This document shows positions 24,890 to 36,869 of a stretch of 64,000 bases of DNA, piece by piece. The notes below the pieces were generated by a model, which saw only the letters and a program-made list of their open reading frames with translations, was not told the origin of the DNA and made no database searches. Position 1 is the first letter of the stretch; each line of letters starts with the position of its first letter. The stretch covers positions 17,212,210-17,276,209 of the forward strand of contig OX459097.1 in NCBI GenBank assembly GCA_949775045.1, given 5' to 3'. A program made the translations under genes and the position numbers. The stretch is from Metridium senile (taxonomy: Eukaryota; Cnidaria; Anthozoa; Actiniaria; Metridiidae).

Positions 24890-25160
24890 TGAGCCCTTCC
24901 CATGGGGGGGTGCATGCTCCCATGCTCCTTTGATCTTTTTGCATTTTCAATTCTCCCTTGTTCCCCATAAGTAAAATAACTGTCTCCCTAAAATGTTTTA
25001 CTTTATGCCCCCATGATCCCAAAAAAACTATTTTTTTATCATATGTTGCTCCCTTGTTCCCTAAAAATAATTAAATGCCCATGCTCCCTTGATCCCTAAA
25101 AGTAAATGCCAGCTGTACATGTTCTCCCTTGACATCCCTAAAACCCTGGGAGGGGAGGGC
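24890..25160. repeat. Degenerate repeat of CTCCCTTGATCCCTAAAA
   Basis: Six or more imperfect copies of a unit with CATGCTCCCTTG and CCCTAAAA. Related cccctaaaa words occur at 22170. Confidence 0.6.
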
Positions 25161-26334
25161 TGAATAATTATACAATAGCAGAGGGTACACTTTGATTAAA
25201 TTCATTGTATTCTACATTAAAAGTTCAAAAATAAATATAACTATAAGCAATAACTTTTAAAGTGTAGTTCCAGTTTTTACAACTTTTATTTTATGATTTA
25301 GTATATTTTACACAAACACAGACTATAGTTTCTCTATATTAGTTTCCATTAATAAATACAATCGAGCAGAGCACAAATACTATACAGGTATATTTGAATA
25401 TTTCAAACTAAAATAATAAAGTATCATGAAAAAAACATCATGAACTTAATTTGTGCTTTATAATTACTTGCATCCCCTCGTCTCTACTAGTAAACATCAC
25501 GGGACTAATATATATTAAAGTAAAATATAATATATCTTAAAGTCATCAAACATACATAATTTTTTATTTTTTTTCTGGGTAAAAAACTATACATTGATGA
25601 AGATGATAGGTGCCATTATAGAACAAGAAAGTATATATACAGGATTAAAATTACTAGCAGGGTGGGAAATAATAAAACAAAATGTAGTATTGGAATTAAG
25701 TTGCCCAAAACTTTTCATAATGGATCCACCAAATGTGTGTACAAGGGTCTTAACCACAAGATTAATTATTGCAATTACTGCCTATGTAGAGATATAGCAA
25801 AAAAACCCTGGCCCTACCAAAAATTTACAATCATAGACGTTTTTCAGCTGGGACACGAGTCCACCTTGCTAACAGGGTCTAGTTCACTCAAAAAGGCTGC
25901 ACTTTGAGATCATCTCACTCCAAAATGAGTACGGTGACCCCCATTTTTTATTTTCTCATGAAACTTGTATGATGATCGCTCTTCGCCATTTAAAGTTTAA
26001 TAAAAAAAACATGATTAACTCATTTCATTTAACGTCCTTACAGCGCGACGCACCTTACCGTGGCCACCTAATTAAAGTTTTGTACAAGTTAACCAATCAG
26101 AAAGCGATAATTTGACCTAATTACATCGAGCGAAAAGCTCGATGTCTAAATATGCACAGTGTTCTTCGTCTCTTTGTCGCCAAATTGACTTCCTGTCAAC
26201 CCCGGAAGTACTACCGTCAATCGTCATCGTCATAGCGCCGAACGTCAATCTGCATCCAATCATAGCGTTTATTTTTGACATCTATTGTAATGCTCATGTA
26301 GCGCTTATCCTCGCACCATGGGCAGCAGAGTATT
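25161..26334. other. Intergenic, no gene seen
   Basis: AT-rich sequence with a fragment (TACGGTGACCCCC, about 25929) of the 10656-11311 MITE and a perfect small hairpin CATCGAGC..GCTCGATG at 26125-26143. Confidence 0.4.
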
Positions 26335-26640
26335 ATTCGCGTTTGTATTCGCTTGTAATCTCCGTATATTTATTGTTACCAACGGTCGCTTATTTGCTTG
26401 CTTTGTTATTCGCTTGACCTTCGTCTTTATATGTCTAGCTCCTATTTCAATCTCGTGATATTGTTCTATCTAGTATTAAAAGTGATCGTATGTCACTCGG
26501 TTACTAATCGGTAACTTCTTTAACGGTCCCCGAAGGTATATAAGATACCAGGGTACGAAGCTAGCCCTAATCCCATTGTTCTCTATCTGCCCAAATCCGT
26601 ACTAGGTAAAGGTCACTGCTGTGGACAGTGATGATAGATT
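26335..26640 (+). repeat. Dispersed promoter-like repeat, uninterrupted copy
   Basis: Matches 35755-35987 plus 36471-36545: CGCGTTTGTAT, CTATTTCAATCTC, GATACCAGGGTACRAAGCTAG, TGTTCTCTATCT and GTCACTGCTGTGGACAGT. It contains TATATAAG near 26537. It supplies the empty site for the Harbinger-like MITE in the other copy. Confidence 0.7.
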
Positions 26641-26760
26641 GGCCAGTTCGGACTGCTGCCCATGCTCGCACGTCGACGATCACGACTGAACTACCATAAT
26701 ACGCGAACCTTTAATAGGACTTCGTCGTACAGACAAAGTAATAAGGTCTAAGAAGGCTAA

Positions 26761-27286
26761 ATGGAGAAGTCTAGCACGCTGATGATACATACAAATGCAT
26801 ACACCATTCGTGGTAGGCCAACACTAAACATTTTTCAGCGTAATTTTCGGAACGGGCCGTTCAACGAATCTGTTGGGATGTCTAGCACTGACAGCAAAGT
26901 TCTTACCAGTTCTCACGAGATACCCGGCGAGATAGCAAATGATTCAAATGACCTAAATATGACTCTAAACTCCAAAACAACTGACAATACTATAACAACT
27001 GACATGAAAACTGACTGTATAAGTGCTGGAATCAGATGCACCCAAAGTCAATAATTGGTACAAGCAAGAGACTTACAAAGAACACGAGTCGAACAAGAAA
27101 GCCGCCATCGATCGAAGCACTCAACAACATGTCAATTTGGTAAATCAATATTTGAAATCATTTCATTTATTGAATCTTTTGATCCTTTTATTCATCTTAA
27201 CTGTATTCAGTAGTTATAAAGAACTATTTTTTATAATCTTTATTGTATCGTTGCAACTGATTGTCAGTATGGCGTTTTTCTTATAA
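26761..27286 (+). CDS. Possible small ORF pair after an orphan promoter-like repeat (unrecognised)
   Basis: An ATG ORF at 26761-27054 encodes a 97-aa Ser/Thr/Asn-rich peptide. It overlaps, in another frame, an open stretch to 27286 with two hydrophobic segments near its end. It lies just downstream of a repeat (26335-26640) that also occurs upstream of GPCR copy A and contains TATATAAG near 26537. No family is recognised. It may be a decayed gene or chance; a GTAAAT donor near 27140 could end an exon before the hydrophobic part. Confidence 0.2.
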
Positions 27287-27554
27287 CTTGTATACATTGC
27301 TCAAAATTTTTCAAATATTCTTGGAAAATACAATCAATTTGAACAATCATAATATACAAATTAGGTAATACCTAATAGCGGAGCTCCCAGTTTAATTTTT
27401 TCTTACAACATCAATATGTGCATGTAAATACCACTTAATAGATATTTTCTTGGGTATTACGGGCTGATATTTTACGAGTTGCTTACGTATTTTGCCGGGC
27501 AATAAGGACATTGAGTGGGTATCAGTCTATCAAAGAGTGTATATAGCTTAACAA

Positions 27555-28131
27555 ATAAAATTCCAACATAATAACTGTTTATTCTTAAACATCAAGTTAT
27601 ATAAATTTAAAATAGTGGACTCGCCTTTATGCACATTTTGTAAAACATCAAACGAATCTATGGAACATTTTTTTTGTCGAATGTGTAAAATCAAAGGACC
27701 TATACTTTAACATTAACCAATGTCTAAGCAGCGCAAATGTAAAGTTAATACAAGAGCTAAGTTTTAAAAATGTTCTCATTAATAGGGAGTTCTGAAGACA
27801 CTATGGAAGGTTTCTTATTTTTACTATACAAATATGTACTTTATAATTGCAAACAAAAACAGTTACTTCCTGTCATTAAATATTATCAAATAAATCTAAT
27901 AGACTATGAAAAAATCGAATACATCATTGCAGAAAATAACAACAAGCTATACACTCATTTGAAAAAATAAGAGAAAATCCAAAGCTTAATTCATAATTTA
28001 GTCAATATAATTTAATAACGAATTAGCCAAAAAACGTTATATTTAATTTATGTACTTTTTCAGTCTTTTGTAATTGTGTTTATGTAAGTGTAAAAAACTA
28101 TCAAAAAATCAATAAAATATATAAAAAAAAA
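27555..28131 (+). mobile_element. LINE 3' end (RT C-terminal Cys/His motif) with poly(A)
   Basis: Translation at about 27608-27700 gives CTFC-x9-H-x3-C, the Cys/His knuckle at the C terminus of non-LTR reverse transcriptases. The frame continues after a break to 27970. An AATAAA and an A-run follow at 28106-28131. 5'-truncated and inserted inside the Helitron-like element. Confidence 0.65.
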
Positions 28132-29599
28132 ACTGTTAACTGTTTATTGTAATTTCTATAGCATCTTTAATCGAAAAAATATAACTTTTCGAAAATTCAG
28201 CGCGCGGAGAGAGAATCAAAACAAAGCCCTGGAAAAGCCAGTAAAATGTAAGATATTTCTCGCTCTCTTTTTGATTGACATAATGTCAAAAACCTCATTG
28301 GCTATCGATGTAGATGACGCCATCATGTAACGCAACGCACAAAAGAAAAGTTTGTCATTTACACGATTTCTCATTGAAAAAAGTCCCATAAAAGCATGTT
28401 AATGGACAATTCATGAATGGAAATTGCTTTAATGTAAGTAAAAAATTGTAATAAATCTCACTGCCTTTTCTTATGTTGGTTATCGTTTTCATTCTATGCA
28501 CTTTTTCATCTTTTTCTCAAATTTTCAACTGTCACTTCAGTCAATAGTTTTGTTCAGACAAAAAAGTGTTCAGAAATGTTTTTGATGGAAAATACCATTC
28601 CCAAACGATAGTGTGAATAGCCTTATTATTATCCCTTTTATTTTTAAGTCATTAAGCTTATTTTGCTTTTGATAACGCCTTGAAAAAGTACTGTGGCTGA
28701 ACAGTCGTTTTACGGCCGCTTTTTACCTTTTATTTTCCAAAGTTAGTTAGGATTCCGGATAGAAAAGGTTAAACCTTTTCATCGTATTAGATTTACTAAA
28801 AAGTAGTCATGGCAAATCTTCAAAACAAAACAAAAAGTTCTTTTGAAATGGAATTAAAAGCCTCAAGAATTATAAGTTCTACCAACACAACTGATCGATT
28901 TGAAAAGACAAGGATTTTAAAACAAGGTATTTTATTATGAAAAACTTTGTGTAAAACATCATTTTGTTCTGTAAAAAAAAAACTTTAACGACTTTGAAGT
29001 AAAAACTACTAAAAAAGCTCGTTTCGTAAGCATAAAATAGTCAATATTGCTAAATAAAAAGAAGTTTTCAACCAATTTTAAATTATGTTTGTATTTCGAT
29101 TCATCTTTGATGTTTTCCGTTGATGAGGTTAAAGTACACAAACAACTTTTTCAATCGAAAAAAGGCTACGAAAAGTACAATTTACACATGCACAAAGGAT
29201 TTTAAACCTTTTCTCTTTTGTTTCTATAATGAAACAGAGAACGGATTTTTCCTTTTTGAACCTTAATTATATATTAATTAAGTTTTTAGGTGTTTTTTTT
29301 TTTCACGCTCGTTATATCAAACAGTTTTTCAGTATACTTTATCGGTGATTGTATTTTCCTGAGGTTTTCTACTCTTCAAAGACGTCGACATTGATCATAT
29401 TTTGACGAATAAATGTATGTACTTGAATTTTGATTGATTAAACATTGTTCATAGTTTAACTGCCAAGCTTGAAAATCCTTCAATAAACTGTGCTAGGACA
29501 GTTTTCATATCAAACAAAGTCGCTTCTTTATCATTTTTTTTTTTAAATTGCTGTAGTCTTTTAATATTCTTCCACGGAGGTATGTAGAAATACGTTTTC

Positions 29600-29950
29600 T
29601 TGATCTTTTGGAATCAGTCTTTTGCTTTTCTTTAGTATAATTTCTTCGTTTTTGTGTCCTTCAAGTTTATGTTCTTCTTCGGTCAAAACTCTCTTTATGT
29701 TCCTCGAAATTCATCTTTCTCCGTTGATATTTTGTATTAATGAAAGCCCTGTTTTCCTCCGAAACGTTCGTTCTCGAAACCCTTTTTCTTTGGCGTTCAT
29801 TTTCTCTGTTTTTCGTCTGACAAGTTTCGTCTACAATCTCGCTTTCTTTCTTTCTCTTTCAAGCCTGCGCTGTTCTTCATTGAAACTCCTTCGCCGTTCT
29901 CTTTCTCTTTCTTGTCTTCTTGTCTTTTCCTCTTCTGTTAACTAATTTCG
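29600..29950 (-). pseudogene. Relic of an Arg/Glu-rich coding region
   Basis: Minus-strand translation gives EEEKTRRQERERERRR-type sequence, then stops. ENKxSFDRRR occurs both here and in the other copy (38694-38897), which shows common coding ancestry. Similar basic repeats precede helicase ORFs in some animal Helitrons (family knowledge, not checked). Confidence 0.4.
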
Positions 29951-30256
29951 TTTTCTTTTTCTTTTGGCATTTATTTAAATTGAAGAAAGCTTAAGTAAAA
30001 GCGATAAAAAAGTTGATAAAACGTCGAGAAAAGCGAGAAAAATGTTTTTTTTTTCAGGGAAGGATATTTTGACGCGCGCGCCCTCTTCAATTCCCGCCAT
30101 AAATAAGTAGCCAATCAGAATCGCGATGTACACGGACGGACAGAATAGTGATTCCTGTGTCGGTCGACGAAAAATCAACTAGATGGGTTACCATTTTTTC
30201 TTAAGTATGGTGCTCCGCTCGCGCGGGCCTTCGGCCCGCGCGGGAGCTCCGCTAAT

Positions 30257-31126
30257 AATGTTGTTTTATCAATAAAAGTACAAAAATTTAGATCACGCTA
30301 TGCTTAGTATTTGTATTATATTTGTATTATTATCGTATTTATTATGAAGTTGTGTGAAAACCTCTGTAAATCATGTAATAAGTAAGAGAGCTTTATACAG
30401 CTTATTGCCTCCGTTCTCGGTATTTATCTCTTATTTTTATCAAAATTAATACAATGTGAATAAGGTACCGTTTCTAGTTGACAACATTGAAGTTGTATGT
30501 AATAGACAAAATATAGCGGGAGACCTTTATGGACATTTAAAAACGCGAGCCGCAGGCGAGCCTTTTTAAGCCCATAAAGGTCGGACGCGAATATTTTATA
30601 TGACTTATCAAATCCCAACATTCATTAATACTCATTTACTAATTAGTTATTAAAGAAAAGTCCAAGATTAATGCACATTTCTAGTAATGACGGTGATCAT
30701 TACATTTTGATCATGCGCAGTGTCACTCTTGACATCCCACATTTGAAAGAGGTCTTGTAAGGTATAGTAGGAGGCTGCTAGGAAAGTGAGATGGTTTGAA
30801 AAACCGGCAAAGTCGATGATGCGATGAGACCTTTGCTGGTGTTTGTGCCATCAGCACTATTAACTTTGATAAAGATTGGATCAGATCTTTATCAAAGTTA
30901 ATGAAACTGATGCATAAAACATCAATCCTTTATTGGGATTTAAAGGTGACAGTACATGTGACCACAATGGACAACCATGATTGGACTAATAGGTCATGAA
31001 TTATTCATGAATTTGATAAAGCTATTTTGAACATGCCATTCCCAGGTACACAATATGGAAGTCGGCAATAGCTGATGGAACTGAGCTCGATGTGAGCGCT
31101 CATAGAGCGTCTAGTTTATATAAAAG
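30257..31126. other. Intergenic, no gene seen
   Basis: Contains a hairpin of about 18 bp (TTAACTTTGATAAAGAT / ATCTTTATCAAAGTTAA) at 30860-30901 and no supported gene. Confidence 0.4.
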
Positions 31127-31318
31127 ACACACCTAGTGTTAAATGGTAAACACTTTGAAATGTTCAAAGCGAAGACAAGAGTGAAGATTATAAGTGTCTG
31201 AAAAACCTCCAAGGATGTTTAAATTTGAAAAGGTGTAGCAAATTATTTGAAAAGAGAATCTTTTGAACGCTTAAAGCTAACTTGTACACATTTTTTATTG
31301 GGTGGCCACGGTAAGGGG
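31127..31318. repeat. 190-bp direct repeat, copy 1
   Basis: Starts with ACACACC(T/G)AGTGTTAAA and ends TGGCCACGGTAA. Nearly identical to 31704-31893, about 577 bp downstream. No LTR-type TG/CA ends were recognised. Confidence 0.75.
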
Positions 31319-31703
31319 CGTTTAATATGCTGTATATGTAACACTCAACTTATCTATTATAGTAAAATCGTTGTGTGTCCCTACTCGCAATATGATTGGT
31401 TGAGAATCATCACGCATGCGCAGTTTAGTTAATGGCAAGGACAAAATCATTGACAAAAATCTGCGAAGAAAGGGAGGGACGGCGAAAACCATTCAAAATT
31501 GAATTAAAAGCAATTAGAATATGTGGATTTAACTCAGAATCATACCATAATAACTTATGGCTAAACGGTGTTTGTAATAATGGAATATTTTTCAGGTTTG
31601 TCGTCCACTTCACTTTAAATTTGATGCATTTTCTACTAAAATACACACATGCAGTAAGGCACGCGCTTTGCCGAAAAGTGCAGTTTTTAAAACAGCATTT
31701 CGT

Positions 31704-31893
31704 AAAACACACCGAGTGTTAAACGGTAAACACTTTGAAATGTTGAAAGCGAAGACAAGAGTGAAGTTCACAAATGTCTGAAAAACCTCCCAGGATATTT
31801 AAATTTGAAAAGATGTAGCAAATTATTTGAAAAGAGAATCTTTTGAACGCTAAAAGCAAACTTGTACACAACTTTTATTGGATGGCCACGGTA
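31704..31893. repeat. 190-bp direct repeat, copy 2
   Basis: Second copy of 31127-31318. The 385 bp between the copies holds a short open frame (31432-31722) of no known family. Confidence 0.75.
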
Positions 31894-31904
31894 ACTTTAA
31901 TTTA

Positions 31905-32382
31905 CTTATTGTAGATTAAGGTTGAAAAATTGAACTGAACGTGCTGAGCGTCATAATCCAGGCGTGTAATAATGTTTTTGTGTGTACATAGTACTGTTTC
32001 ACAAGTATATGCTAAAATGTCGAAGTGTGAAACAAGTAGGCTGGTGAAGTGCCCTTCTTAACTGCAGGAAATGAAATATAATCTCGTGAATTTCTATTCA
32101 ATCAGTTTCTTTCTTTCTTTTAATATTGCGATTCATGGTATAAAACGTATAGCGAAAATGAATAAGATGTAGAGACTATTGTCTGAATAGTATTACCATT
32201 GAAATACTGAAACTTTTTCATGCAGCTCTTATCGGCAGGCAAACTGGTGGAGATCTATTTAAGTGTTGATTTGACAAGACTTGATTTGACTTAATGACCA
32301 TGCAAACTCGAAGTAAATAATTGCAGTAACAACTAAAGCAACCGTTATATGTTTAACGTTTGGACTGAATCAATTGCTCAAG
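31905..32382 (+). promoter_or_regulatory. GPCR array unit A: conserved 5' block and candidate non-coding exon
   Basis: This block matches 39590-40020 and 49705-50179 over hundreds of bases. Shared marks include 'GAAACAAGTAGGCTGGTGAAG', an AT-rich TATA-like element around GAGATC.ATAT/TTAAG, 'GTGTTGAT', and an end at TCAAG followed by GTTTGT. Conservation stops being obvious soon after, as expected for a first exon and donor. Its role as promoter plus first exon is inference. Confidence 0.5.
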
Positions 32383-32847
32383 GTTTGTAATACGTTCTTT
32401 CATTATTTTTCTCAGTTGAAGACACTTCTTTATTTTAACAAATAGTCTAGTTGGTATTGGTGGTTTTGCACTAGTAATGTATTGAAATTACACTTGTTTT
32501 CATAAGCATTCAAACCTAATAATAAAATGTGAGAGTTCAACATGCTTTTTTGATATTGTATTACAATCAATTTTGCCGATAACGAGTAATTTCGATGTAC
32601 TACCAGCACAAAATTGAACTAGTTTGCGACAACTATTTTCGAAATAGGTGTATAGCGGAAATATCACGGTTGATGCTTTAGTTAGTTTAAACGTTTAGTT
32701 TTGTATTTTGTTCAGTGTCATTGAAAACTATTGGTTTTAGCAACATTGCGACATTTTGTTTATTTGTATAATATATCAATAACACGGATTTGTATGACTG
32801 ACAGGCAAGTCTTGGTAGACAGTAACATGTACACTGAAACATTATAG

Positions 32848-33040
32848 AGAGTTTAAGATTCACGTTTACAGGAACGCCAAACGTCAGATTAGCCTTTCTA
32901 ATATTGCTTTAAAAGCTTCAAATAACTGCGCAAAAGATCTCAATGAATAAAATGTGTATTAACAAACAACATAAGGACCTTATTTTAGCGGAGATGTCAA
33001 ATGGTAAAGAGTAAACGCAGAAAAATCCGTTAGTTTTGAC

Positions 33041-33075
<35 letters not shown>

Positions 33076-33375
33076 GATCGGCGTACCTTTTAGGATTAAA
33101 ATATTTCCTGTGCGTACCTTTTAGGGTCCTTTTAGGGTTCTGGCTCAAAAAGCAGTTACTTACCATGATTTAGTACGGTCTGACGTAAGAGTCATTTTTA
33201 CTCTGTTTTGTTGCTTTGTTTGGGTACAAATCGACAAGGCTTTATCAGTTAATTCTATCTGTGCGTACCTTTTAGGGGTCGTTTTCAAAACCTCCGCCGA
33301 ACACCCCTACCACTTGGACAACCGGGGGTTTTTGACGTTTGACGTTTGGCGTAAACGTGAATCAGTTAAACTCTC
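32848..33375. mobile_element. MITE with GAGTTTAAGATTCACG termini, interrupted
   Basis: The ends AGAGTTTAAGATTCACG and CGTGAATCAGTTAAACTCT are inverse, with TA on both sides. An uninterrupted inverted relative is at 34939-35173. A second element (33041-33328) is nested within it. Confidence 0.65.
33041..33328. mobile_element. Nested MITE (relative of 54789-55046) with a long poly-G run
   Basis: Shares GTACCTTTTAGG, CTCTGTTTTGTTGCTTTG and CCCCTACCACTTGGACAA with 54789-55046. The empty site is GTTTTGACGTTT in the 34939-35173 copy. The left terminus is replaced by about 30 consecutive G. Confidence 0.65.
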
Positions 33376-33819
33376 TATTTCAAAAACTTCTCATCAGCGA
33401 CTTAGTTTTTAAGATTTTGTCTTTACATATTCAGCAATGGCAACCTTAAAAATGAATGTATCTTATCTGTCATTGTTTGCGTAATGGGGCGGATAATTTA
33501 CAAGTTGCGGATATTTAATTTATTTTTTCAAGTCCCGGAATCAGATATATTATATTCAAGACTCAGATCCGTTCAATTGGTTATCTGTAGTTGAAAACGT
33601 TAACTGCACGCTGGTTTTATTTATGAGCTGAGAAATGCGTATATTTTTCGCCAAAACCCCAAAACAGCATAGCTGACTTAGGCATAGCTGACTTAGGCAT
33701 AGCTGAGTTTAATAGACATAACTGACTTTTTTACTTAGTAGTTTACTAACTAATTTTTTCATTTTATTTTTAATAAAATTTTAATTTTTTTAATTTTTTC
33801 GTTTAATTTTTTCGTTTAA

Positions 33820-34165
33820 GTTTATGTATTTTTTAGTCAAATACTTTTGGAGAACTCTATTAATTCTATTTTGTTTTGTGTTTCTCACATTTGCAGTTTC
33901 AAAACCAAGTGTTTTGATGTCAACAGAGTCATTGGCAAAATGTCCAATTAATCTATTAACTCGATACCAGTATATGATTTTTTATTCGTTTCGGCTTATA
34001 TACATACTTTTTAGTCACATATTTTTGTAGTGCTATATTTTATTTTGTTTTATAATTTTGTGTTTCTGACATTTTCTGTTTCCCGCAGCAAGTGTTTTTT
34101 AAAATGTCATTAAAATGACACTAGAGTCTAAATGTTCAATATATTAACTTGATACCAGTATATCA
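33820..34165. repeat. Tandem duplication of about 175 bp in GPCR unit A
   Basis: 33820-33985 and 34000-34165 both run from TTTTAGTCA to GATACCAGTATAT. Units B (about 40670-40820) and C (about 51700-51805) have one copy. Confidence 0.6.
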
Positions 34166-34938
34166 TTTGAATGGTTTTTTTTTTTATAATATATTGTAAG
34201 AAAGAAAACTAGGAATAATATATTAGTAATAATAAAAAATATCAGCGAGGGACAGTCTGTACAGAGCAAGTTCAATCTAGGTGAAAGCCCATTTTTCGAT
34301 GTATTGACTCACAAATTAAAATGTTGTCATTAAGGATATATCTTCTTATTTCTTATCTAAAAATCAAGTATCATTTTCAGTATCTTGTTCCATTAAAATT
34401 ATTCCGTGTGTAATTATCTAGCACATCTGTTTCATTCGAGTGCAGCAGAATATTACATGTCCAATCAGAGAAACCGGAGAAAAACAATGAATCTTAACTT
34501 AAGTGTTAAGCTTCCATTTGTACTTAAGGCCTTATAATTACTTTTAGTGATGAGGTACAAAAAAACAACATTTTGTTCACAAATCAATTATTGTAATTCT
34601 TGAAATAACGGACAAAAAACTGTATCATTTTTATCTGACCGTTTGTTCGATGTGTGTTCATTTTTTCCTGTTGCTTTTTGATGATATTCAAAAAACACTG
34701 TACTTTTAATTAAAATAGGGATAAACGTTTGGCAAGGCGGGCAAAGCATAAGGTTTGTATAAGTTACAATATGATGAACAATAAGGCTTAGTCATATCTT
34801 ATAACTGATTGCAATTTTGTGAGATATATTTTACACTTCTTTGATTCATCCTCGTCCATTATTTAAGTCGAGATTCAATTAATATTGGGTAAGACGGCAA
34901 GTGGAGACTAATATTGAAATCAAGACTTTTGAAAATAG

Positions 34939-35173
34939 ATTTTAAGATTCACGTTAACGCCAAACGCCAAACGTCAAAACTTACCGATATTTCTGCGTTT
35001 AAATTACTCTTAACGATTTGACTTCTCCGCTAAAACAAGGTACGTATGTTGTTTAATTTGTTAATACACATTTCATTCATTGAGATCTTTTGCGCAGTTA
35101 TTTGAAGCTTTTAAAGCAATATTAGGAAGGCCAATCTGACGTTTGGCGTTTCCCGTAAAGGCGTGAATCTTAA
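34939..35173. mobile_element. MITE with TTAAGATTCACG termini, uninterrupted
   Basis: TTTTAAGATTCACGTTAACG at the left and CGTGAATCTTAA at the right. The interior matches 32848-33375 in reverse orientation, without the nested insertion. Confidence 0.65.
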
Positions 35174-35754
35174 TCTCTTTTATATCTGCCATAATGGGCG
35201 AGGATGAATTCAATAATAGGTGTTTTATTATTAACGAAATAGAAAATATAGATTTGAAATATCTCGAGCAAATATATCATTTAAAATGTTGCAGTCCAAT
35301 GGGATGCTATCCAATATTGCAAAACAATGGATCGCCACGTGAATACAATATATTGATTAGGTACCAAGGACTAAAAATTTGTGACACATTCAAACGTAAC
35401 CATAAAACTTTCGATCCAGCCTTCCATACATGTATTTCAAACTTTTCAGATAATTATTGATATCGAATAACCTATATCATAAATTAATAATTACCATAAA
35501 TGCATACATCAATTCAATACGGCAATCAAATTATATATTAAGATTCGTCTTCTTTATCCATCTGTAATAATTTACTTCTCTATCTATTACTTTATTTTTA
35601 CTGAATTATTGTATCGTACAGGGTGCGAATAAACTAAATTGTCTGTCTGTCGTCAGAGACTGACGTTTTGTGAACAATCAGTTTTGTGAGACTCACAGGA
35701 TGTGTCTTGTTAAGTTCCCCAGGGATCGACCCTAGGTCTCTTGTACATGACCAC

Positions 35755-36545
35755 GTGCGCTAGATTCTCGTTCGCGTTTGTATCTCCGTGTATTTATAGT
35801 TATCAACGGACATTTATTACTTTGCTCTGAGACACGATTGGCCTTTCGAAATATGTGTAGCTGCTATTTCAATCTCACGATATTAGTCTATCTGGTACTA
35901 AAAGCGATCGTTTCAGCAACAGTCGGAATTAATGTATAGTTAAATTCATTAGCGGCCTCAAGATACCAGGGTACAAAGCTAGCCTTAAGCTAGCCTTTAC
36001 ACGAGCAATTTTTCCTTGACAAGTATCCTTAACAATTTTCATTGCTCGTGTAGACGATCAGCAAGTTTTCCTTGACAATATTATATTGACAAGGTTTCCT
36101 TGCTCGTGTAGATGATGAACAAGCTTTCCTTGTCAAGTTTAGGTTGTGCCTGCAATGCCTTGCAATCAGCGGAGTACTAACATAATATTGGTTCCAGTAC
36201 CTTGTCGAGTAAAAAAACAAATGGCGTTTATTTTGACTGATCGTGCGAAAAGACTGGGAACTAATCTCATTAATATTCCTTGCCACATTTTCCTTGTTGT
36301 CCGTCTACACGAGCAAATTTCATCCTTGACAATTTTTCTTGTCAAGGAAAAGCCAACATGCTAGCTTTTCCTTGTCAAGGAAAAATTGTTCATTTTACTC
36401 CATCTGCACGAGCAATTTTTCCTTGTCAAGGAAAACTTGTCAAGGAAAAATTTCTCGTGTAAACGCCGCTTTAATCCTATTGTTCTCTATCTCCCAAATC
36501 CTTGTCAGGTAAACGTCACTGCTGTGGACAGTAATGATAAATATG
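35755..36545 (+). repeat. Dispersed promoter-like repeat upstream of GPCR copy A, split by a MITE
   Basis: Second copy of 26335-26640, interrupted at 35988-36470. Confidence 0.65.
35988..36470. mobile_element. Harbinger-like MITE, TTA target duplication, CTTGTCAAGG words
   Basis: The termini AGC..GC.TTTACACGAG are inverse and flanked by TTA (35985-35987, 36471-36473). The empty site is CTA in the paralogous repeat near 26567. CCTTGTCAAGGAAAA and its complement recur about ten times inside. Confidence 0.8.
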
Positions 36546-36705
36546 ACAGATCGTCAAGCCTTCGTTTGATATCTGATACCGCCTAAATGGCCGTTCAGAG
36601 TAAAATTGACCGTTTAGGCAGTGTCGGATATCAAACGAAGGCTGGACGATCGGGAATATCTATCTCCACTGTCCAAAGCAGTGACGTTTACCTGACACAT
36701 ATCTG
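36505..36705. repeat. Inverted repeat just upstream of the GPCR copy A exon
   Basis: GGTAAACGTCACTGCT...GGACAGT and TCGTTTGATATC blocks are repeated in inverse order. The left arm is the 3' end of the promoter-like repeat. Confidence 0.65.
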
Positions 36706-36869
36706 GGCAGAATGAGAGTTTTGTTAGACTCGCAGATATATCTTGTGGTGTTCCACAGGGATAGAGTTTAGGTTCCTTTCTTAGCTATAGGTTCCTTATA
36801 TAAAATCTATCTCTTTTTGTTTCAGGTTTAAGACAGTGCCATTGACAAGATTGTTAAAGTTACTGTGCA

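Larger units (their letters stand above)
27372..30256. mobile_element. 2.9-kb Helitron/Helentron-like element, non-autonomous
   Basis: The left end TAATAGCGGAGCTCCC and right end GGGAGCTCCGCTAAT are inverse. Just inside the right end is a 10-bp GC stem, CGCGCGGGCC-TTC-GGCCCGCGCG, followed by CTAA and T, as in Helitron 3' ends. A shorter diverged copy is at 37884-39136. The minus strand at about 29600-29950 holds the relic of an Arg/Glu-rich reading frame. No helicase or Rep domain is visible. Confidence 0.5.

Noticed and set aside
35194..35460. 88-aa ORF in GPCR unit A
   Set aside because: The paralogous stretches in units B (about 42850) and C (about 52520) are frameshifted and full of stops, so the frame is not conserved as coding.
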